A DNA stretch of 55,281 bases from Bacteroidales bacterium (GTDB lineage Bacteria > Bacteroidota > Bacteroidia > Bacteroidales > GWA2-32-17), in contig JAOADU010000064.1 in assembly GCA_026417155.1 (NCBI GenBank), positions 1-55,281 of the forward strand. The letters run 5' to 3'. A program made the position numbers and the translations under genes. Numbering within the stretch: the first letter of the stretch is position 1; the number at the start of each line of letters is the position of its first letter. The notes beneath the pieces are model-generated. The model had not been told where the DNA came from. It did no database searches and saw only the letters and a program-made list of their open reading frames with translations. Of this stretch, positions 51,848 to 55,281 are shown one piece after another.

Positions 51848-52405
51848 ATGAAAAATGCATTATTAAAAAATTCGATGAACTTTGGTGCTTTATGTGGAAT
51901 AGTAATTATTATTATTTCATTATTGTTATACTTATTGGGAGCAAATTCTAATTGGCTGAATAGTATAATTATTTTTACAATCTTTATAGTTATATTGTTT
52001 GTAGGAACAAAATATTATCGCGATCATTATGCCAATGGAATGATATCGTATGGTCGTTCGGTTGGCTCTGGCGTTTTAATAAGTCTTTTTATGTCTATAC
52101 TTGTTGCTTTTTATATTTACATGTTTTTTAAACTCATTGCTCCCGACGAATTGAATAAAATTTTTGAGCAGCAAGAAGAAGAATTATACAACCGCGGAAT
52201 GAGCGAAGAAAAAATTGATATGGCTATACAAATGGTAAAGAAATTTACGACACCTTTGACTATGGCCGTAGGAACGATTTTATCATATACATTATGGGGA
52301 ACCGTATTTTCCTTAATTATTGCAATATTTGTTAAAAAGTCGGGCGAATCATATCAACAAATAATGCAAGAAATTGAAAATGATATAAACAAAGAAAATG
52401 AATAA
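51848..52405 (+). CDS. DUF4199-like four-helix membrane protein
   Basis: 185 aa from ATG at 51848. Four membrane segments: GALCGIVIIIISLLLYLLG, NSIIIFTIFIVILFVGTKY, GSGVLISLFMSILVAFYIYMFF and TLSYTLWGTVFSLIIAIFV. The cytoplasmic loop FEQQEEELYNRGMSEEKIDMAIQMVKKF between segments 3 and 4 matches the DUF4199 pattern (quoted in parts: GMSEEKIDMAIQ). In many Bacteroidota this protein is encoded directly before a GT2 glycosyltransferase, as here (overlap 8 bases). Function unknown; a role in delivering or anchoring the lipid-linked sugar enzyme is a guess. Confidence 0.85.
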   Translation: MKNALLKNSMNFGALCGIVIIIISLLLYLLGANSNWLNSIIIFTIFIVILFVGTKYYRDHYANGMISYGRSVGSGVLISLFMSILVAFYIYMFFKLIAPDELNKIFEQQEEELYNRGMSEEKIDMAIQMVKKFTTPLTMAVGTILSYTLWGTVFSLIIAIFVKKSGESYQQIMQEIENDINKENE

Positions 52406-53366
52406 CGCGTATATGTTACAAATTTCGATAGTAATACCACTGCTTAATGAAGAAGAATCTTTACCCGAGCTTATCGAGTGGATTACAAAAGTTATGAAAC
52501 AACATAATTTTTCGTATGAAATAATTTTAATAGACGATGGAAGTACCGACAACTCATGGCAAGTAATTGAACAATTAAAATCGCAATACAATACTATTAA
52601 AGCCATAAAATTTTTAAGAAATTACGGAAAAGCAGCTGCATTGCAAGTAGGATTTACCGAAGCACAAGGACAGGTGGTTATTACTATGGATGCCGATTTG
52701 CAAGACAACCCAGAAGAAATACCCGAGTTGTATAGAATGATTGTTGAAGATAAATACGACTTAGTATCGGGTTGGAAAAAGGTAAGACACGATCCGTTAT
52801 TTTCGAAACGATTGCCAAGTAAATTATACAACTGGACAGTAAAAAAAATAAGTGGTATCAACTTGCACGACATGAATTGTGGATTAAAAGCCTATCGTCA
52901 GCAAGTTATTAAAAGTATAGAAGTTTATGGCGATATGCATCGGTATATTCCTGTTTTGGCAAAGTGGGCGGGTTTTAAAAAAATTGGCGAAAAAATAGTA
53001 AAACACCAAGAACGAAAATACGGAAAAAGCAAATTCGGATGGGAACGATTTGTTCGCGGACCACTCGATTTATTGTCGGTTAGTTTTATTACACGTTTTG
53101 GACGAAGACCGATGCACTTTTTTGGTCTATGGGGAACCTTTATGTTTATTGTCGGAGGATTTGTCTCATTTTATTTATTAGCCGAAAAAGTATATAAATC
53201 GTTGCATAATATACCAACTCGGAATGTTACCGATCAACCATTATTTTACTTAGCACTTTTGGCTATTATTTTGGGAGTTCAGCTCTTTTTGGCGGGATTT
53301 CTCGCCGAATTAGTAACCAGAAATGCTTCCGATAGGAATAAATATCAAATAGAAAAAAAAATATAA
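52398..53366 (+). CDS. GT2 glycosyltransferase, polyprenyl-phosphate sugar synthase-like
   Basis: 322 aa. GT-A domain at about 8-225: SIVIPLLNEEESLPELI, ILIDDGSTDNSW, and the metal motif VITMDADLQDNPEE, then SGWKKVRHDP and MNCGLKAYR. Two C-terminal membrane segments follow (about 242-265 and 280-308). This layout matches DPM1/GtrB/ArnC-type enzymes that move glucose, mannose or a modified sugar onto undecaprenyl phosphate. The exact sugar cannot be read from the sequence. Confidence 0.92.
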   Translation: MNNAYMLQISIVIPLLNEEESLPELIEWITKVMKQHNFSYEIILIDDGSTDNSWQVIEQLKSQYNTIKAIKFLRNYGKAAALQVGFTEAQGQVVITMDADLQDNPEEIPELYRMIVEDKYDLVSGWKKVRHDPLFSKRLPSKLYNWTVKKISGINLHDMNCGLKAYRQQVIKSIEVYGDMHRYIPVLAKWAGFKKIGEKIVKHQERKYGKSKFGWERFVRGPLDLLSVSFITRFGRRPMHFFGLWGTFMFIVGGFVSFYLLAEKVYKSLHNIPTRNVTDQPLFYLALLAIILGVQLFLAGFLAELVTRNASDRNKYQIEKKI

Positions 53367-53398
53367 TATATTTTTTATTATCTTAGCAAAAAATTTAT

Positions 53399-54196
53399 AT
53401 GAATTACAAAAATTATCTTTGGTTAGTACTCATGTTAATTTCCCTTACAGTTAATTCGCAAACAAATCAAGAGCAAGCAACTACGTGGAATAAATTTGTA
53501 CATGTTGAAATTCATGGGGTACTTCCCAATAGTAAAATAAAAGAAAATTTACCCATTCGACAAAATGTTAGCAACAATACCTATGGTTACGATAACGAAG
53601 CAAAAATAATTGCTACAACGAATGGGCTGGTGTTTGGTTCGAAAATAGAAATATACAATCAACAGTTAAAAGTAAGTTTATCGACAGGAATTAAATATTT
53701 TAATTTTCATTCAACAATAAAAGGTAAAATGTCTGATAATGCCGACTATTTTTATTTTCGATATGTATCTGATGTTCAAGAATCGCGTTTTGCACGTGTA
53801 AGAAGTATTAAAGAGAATCAGCAATTTTTGTCTATACCGCTCGAATTTCGATATTATTTTTTTAATCGAAAGATTTATTCTTTTTATACAACTTTGGGTA
53901 CCGACTTGGGCATTAATGTCTATCATAAATTAAACGTCGTTTTTGCTAAACCCGAGATGATTTCGGCCAAAGCCGAAGTATTGCAAACAATTGATCAAAC
54001 TTATGATAAATTCTATTCTGCAACGAATCTATCTATTGGTTTTAGATATAATTATCTCAATAAAGTTGGCTTCAATGCAGAATTAAATCTTTATTCTTCA
54101 TTACTCGGGCAAAGTAATTTTATTTTATCTGAAGCCAGCAGGATAGCTTCGGTAAAAGCAAGTATTCGTATTCCGTTAACATTAATAAAACAATAA
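53399..54196 (+). CDS. Predicted small outer-membrane beta-barrel
   Basis: 265 aa with signal peptide (about 1-20, ending LTVNSQ). The remainder has alternating strands with aromatic girdles (GSKIEIYNQQLKVSLSTGI, FLSIPLEFRYYFFNRKIYSF, LSIGFRYNYLNKVGFNAELN), as in porin_family/OMP_b-brl proteins of 8-10 strands. It is followed after 1 nt by a lipoprotein gene, forming an envelope pair. Function unknown. Confidence 0.78.
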   Translation: MNYKNYLWLVLMLISLTVNSQTNQEQATTWNKFVHVEIHGVLPNSKIKENLPIRQNVSNNTYGYDNEAKIIATTNGLVFGSKIEIYNQQLKVSLSTGIKYFNFHSTIKGKMSDNADYFYFRYVSDVQESRFARVRSIKENQQFLSIPLEFRYYFFNRKIYSFYTTLGTDLGINVYHKLNVVFAKPEMISAKAEVLQTIDQTYDKFYSATNLSIGFRYNYLNKVGFNAELNLYSSLLGQSNFILSEASRIASVKASIRIPLTLIKQ

Positions 54197-54197
54197 T

Positions 54198-54785
54198 ATG
54201 AGCAAAATAACAGCCCTGTTTATAGCTATAATATTATTAAACGCATGCAAAAAACAAGACGAATATATTTTATCGAAAAGTATATTCATAGAAGATCCTT
54301 ATAATCCTGGTCTTCCCATATATTCCGAATGGGGATATAATACTTTTGGAGCATATTACGATAGAATACCGTTTCGTTCAAGCGATGATCTTGTACCTGC
54401 CAAAGTTTATGTCAATAACGACACATTACACTTCATTTTGCAAGGAATACATCAATATAATTTCATGAGCTTAAAATTTTCAATAAAAGGATTTTCGCCG
54501 CAAAATGAATTCGAACTAACAACTTTAAACAATGTCCATATCAACTTAAAAGATTCGGGAAGAGCAGTAGTTCTTAAAAAAGGAAGTTCAAGCTACAACT
54601 TAACGATTTTGGAAGGAGAAATTCATTTTAAAAAAGCACAGAAGCTTTTCGTTGACAATGAATTGTATAAAACTATTTTATGTGGTACCTTTCGATTAAA
54701 AACATTTATGGATAATGAACCCATTTCAATATACAATGGTAGATTTGATGTAGGAATAGGATACGAAAATTTCTTTAATTATTAA
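54198..54785 (+). CDS. Predicted lipoprotein, unknown
   Basis: 195 aa; MSKITALFIAIILLNAC is a lipoprotein signal with lipidation at Cys17. The mature domain is strand-rich, without recognisable motifs. It starts 1 nt after the barrel gene's stop and probably works with that protein at the outer membrane. It ends the plus-strand genes of the window. Confidence 0.78.
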   Translation: MSKITALFIAIILLNACKKQDEYILSKSIFIEDPYNPGLPIYSEWGYNTFGAYYDRIPFRSSDDLVPAKVYVNNDTLHFILQGIHQYNFMSLKFSIKGFSPQNEFELTTLNNVHINLKDSGRAVVLKKGSSSYNLTILEGEIHFKKAQKLFVDNELYKTILCGTFRLKTFMDNEPISIYNGRFDVGIGYENFFNY

Positions 54786-54934
54786 CGCTATAAACGCATT
54801 CAATTACAATTATAACGATGCTTTTTGCCGATATTAGCCATTAGTAAACGATTGTAAGTAATATTTTCAATTATACTCTAAAAAACAATCAAATATATTA
54901 CAATCGAAATATTTTCATGAAATTTGTAACAAAA

Positions 54935-54966
54935 TTTGGATCGAAATAAAAAGTTTTCTATATTTG
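54935..54966 (+). promoter_or_regulatory. Consensus promoter without a following ORF
   Basis: TTTG (54935-54938), 20 bases, TATATTTG (54959-54966): identical in form to the promoter of the ArsR gene. Predicted +1 at about 54971. It points into a repeat-rich region with no plus-strand gene longer than 46 codons. Confidence 0.7.
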
Positions 54967-54970
54967 CAAT

Positions 54971-55141
54971 GACTTTGTCAGGTTCCTTGAAAAACTGAAG
55001 AAAAGTGCGTGAAACATTTGTTAAAAAGTGTTAAAATGATAATGTTTCACGGCGACGAAAATGTTAAAAAAGTGTTAAAACAGCTCATATTATGAGCATT
55101 GTTATATGGGGCTGAAACGATAAATTTAACACTTTTTAACA
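54971..55141 (+). ncRNA. Candidate structured non-coding RNA with competing repeats
   Basis: Between the predicted +1 and 55141 lie several repeats. CGTGAAACATT (55008-55018) is inverted with AATGTTTCACG (55041-55051). Direct copies of TGTTAAAAAGTGTTAAA occur at 55019-55035 and, with one extra A, at 55062-55079. An exact inverted copy TTTAACACTTTTTAACA is at 55125-55141, and a perfect hairpin GCTCATA-T-TATGAGC is at 55083-55097. Either direct copy can pair with the inverted copy, so two exclusive folds are possible. There is no clear T-run terminator. A binding array for a DNA-bound protein is the main alternative (GTTAAA units are 10-11 bases apart). Confidence 0.4.
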
Positions 55142-55166
55142 TGTTACGAAAAATTAAAATGCTCAT

Positions 55167-55281
55167 TTACAGCACTTTTGAATTTTTGAACACAATACCT
55201 GTAAAAGTCCAACGTCCATTAAAACAAGGATTGCGACCATCTATTAATTTTTCTATTTCTTCTATTATTTCTTTGTAAAAG
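55167..55281 (-). CDS. 3' end of a gene running in from the right edge
   Basis: Minus strand, 37 codons and a TAA stop (55167-55169); the 5' part is outside the window. The visible C-terminus reads KEIIEEIEKLIDGRNP, then CFNGRWTFTGIVFKNSKVL, with a helix followed by a Trp/Gly-containing strand, which looks like true protein sequence. The family is not recognised. Convergent with the lipoprotein gene ending at 54785. Confidence 0.6.
   Translation of the reverse strand, partial: FYKEIIEEIEKLIDGRNPCFNGRWTFTGIVFKNSKVL

Noticed and set aside
55008-55051. parS-like sequence (CGTGAAACA and TGTTTCACG)
   Set aside because: The two half-sites are in the outward order and 24 bases apart, whereas parS is a contiguous TGTTTCAC-GTGAAACA palindrome; an RNA/DNA hairpin arm is the simpler reading.
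55036-55095. A 19-codon plus-strand ORF (MIMFHGDENVKKVLKQLIL)
   Set aside because: Although protein-like, it lies across the repeat motifs, which explain its composition; no independent support.
55141-55278. A 46-codon plus-strand ORF antisense to the partial gene at the right edge
   Set aside because: The minus-strand frame has a more protein-like composition (Trp, Gly, Cys) and ends at a natural stop; the plus frame is rich in Ser/Ile from its AT-rich strand.

Overview
The window is an AT-rich chromosomal segment of a member of the Bacteroidota, probably class Bacteroidia and possibly order Bacteroidales. The evidence is type IX secretion genes (a SprE/PorW-like lipoprotein, PorX, a PorV/PorQ-family barrel), two SusC-like TonB-dependent receptors with an N-terminal carboxypeptidase-regulatory-like domain, a short primary sigma factor, futalosine-pathway menaquinone genes, and repeated TTTG-N19/20-TAnnTTTG promoters with no Shine-Dalgarno signal. 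Almost everything is chromosomal core. I found no tRNA, rRNA, CRISPR array, transposase or phage gene.

Layout. 1-1350: the 5' part of a Trp/Gly pentad-repeat protein (-), a gene-poor stretch with nested inverted repeats, and a 56-codon small gene (-). 1350-7376 (-): two secreted unknowns, then an M28 aminopeptidase and a Tricorn-like protease forming an envelope peptide-degradation pair. 7472-10285: an OmpA/PD40 protein and RpoD facing each other across a terminator. 10610-17363: a methyltransferase, an EEP-family hydrolase, MurB, an ArsR regulator, a porin-like barrel (-), QueD, and a TPR/LytS-type histidine kinase. 17456-24053: an operon of a WD40 protein with a degenerate caspase domain, a PAS protein with a degenerate kinase and pseudo-receiver, a small PAS protein, an isoaspartyl peptidase and a membrane protein. 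24061-29845 (-): SpoIID-like, LpxB, a small membrane protein, SurE, and a TonB receptor. 30062-36656 (+): ribosomal protein S1, a STAS protein, RNase Z, MqnB, MqnD, and a CapD-like dehydratase.

36657-42806 holds the SRP RNA with its own promoter, then sprE/porW, porX, tsaE and ald. Facing it is a TonB receptor (-) preceded by a clear TPP riboswitch and a consensus promoter, so its substrate is probably thiamine or a derivative. 45477-48695 encodes a 1072-residue enzyme that joins the three parts usually found as separate subunits of HcnABC or D-hydroxyproline dehydrogenase type complexes. Then come a glycosyltransferase and a PorV/PorQ barrel (-), PssA, a DUF4199-like protein, a GT2 enzyme, a small barrel and a lipoprotein. 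At the right edge is the 3' end of another gene (-).

Most unusual signals: (1) the signalling operon at 17456-22447, whose caspase, kinase and receiver domains all lack catalytic residues; (2) a consensus promoter at 54935-54966 that points into a non-coding, repeat-rich stretch able to form alternative hairpins; (3) the fully fused amine/amino-acid dehydrogenase; (4) very short leaders, and one apparently leaderless mRNA, once promoter spacing is calibrated on the SRP RNA 5' end. Several starts were moved from a TTG to a downstream ATG because the TTG lies in a promoter box or would spoil a signal peptide.
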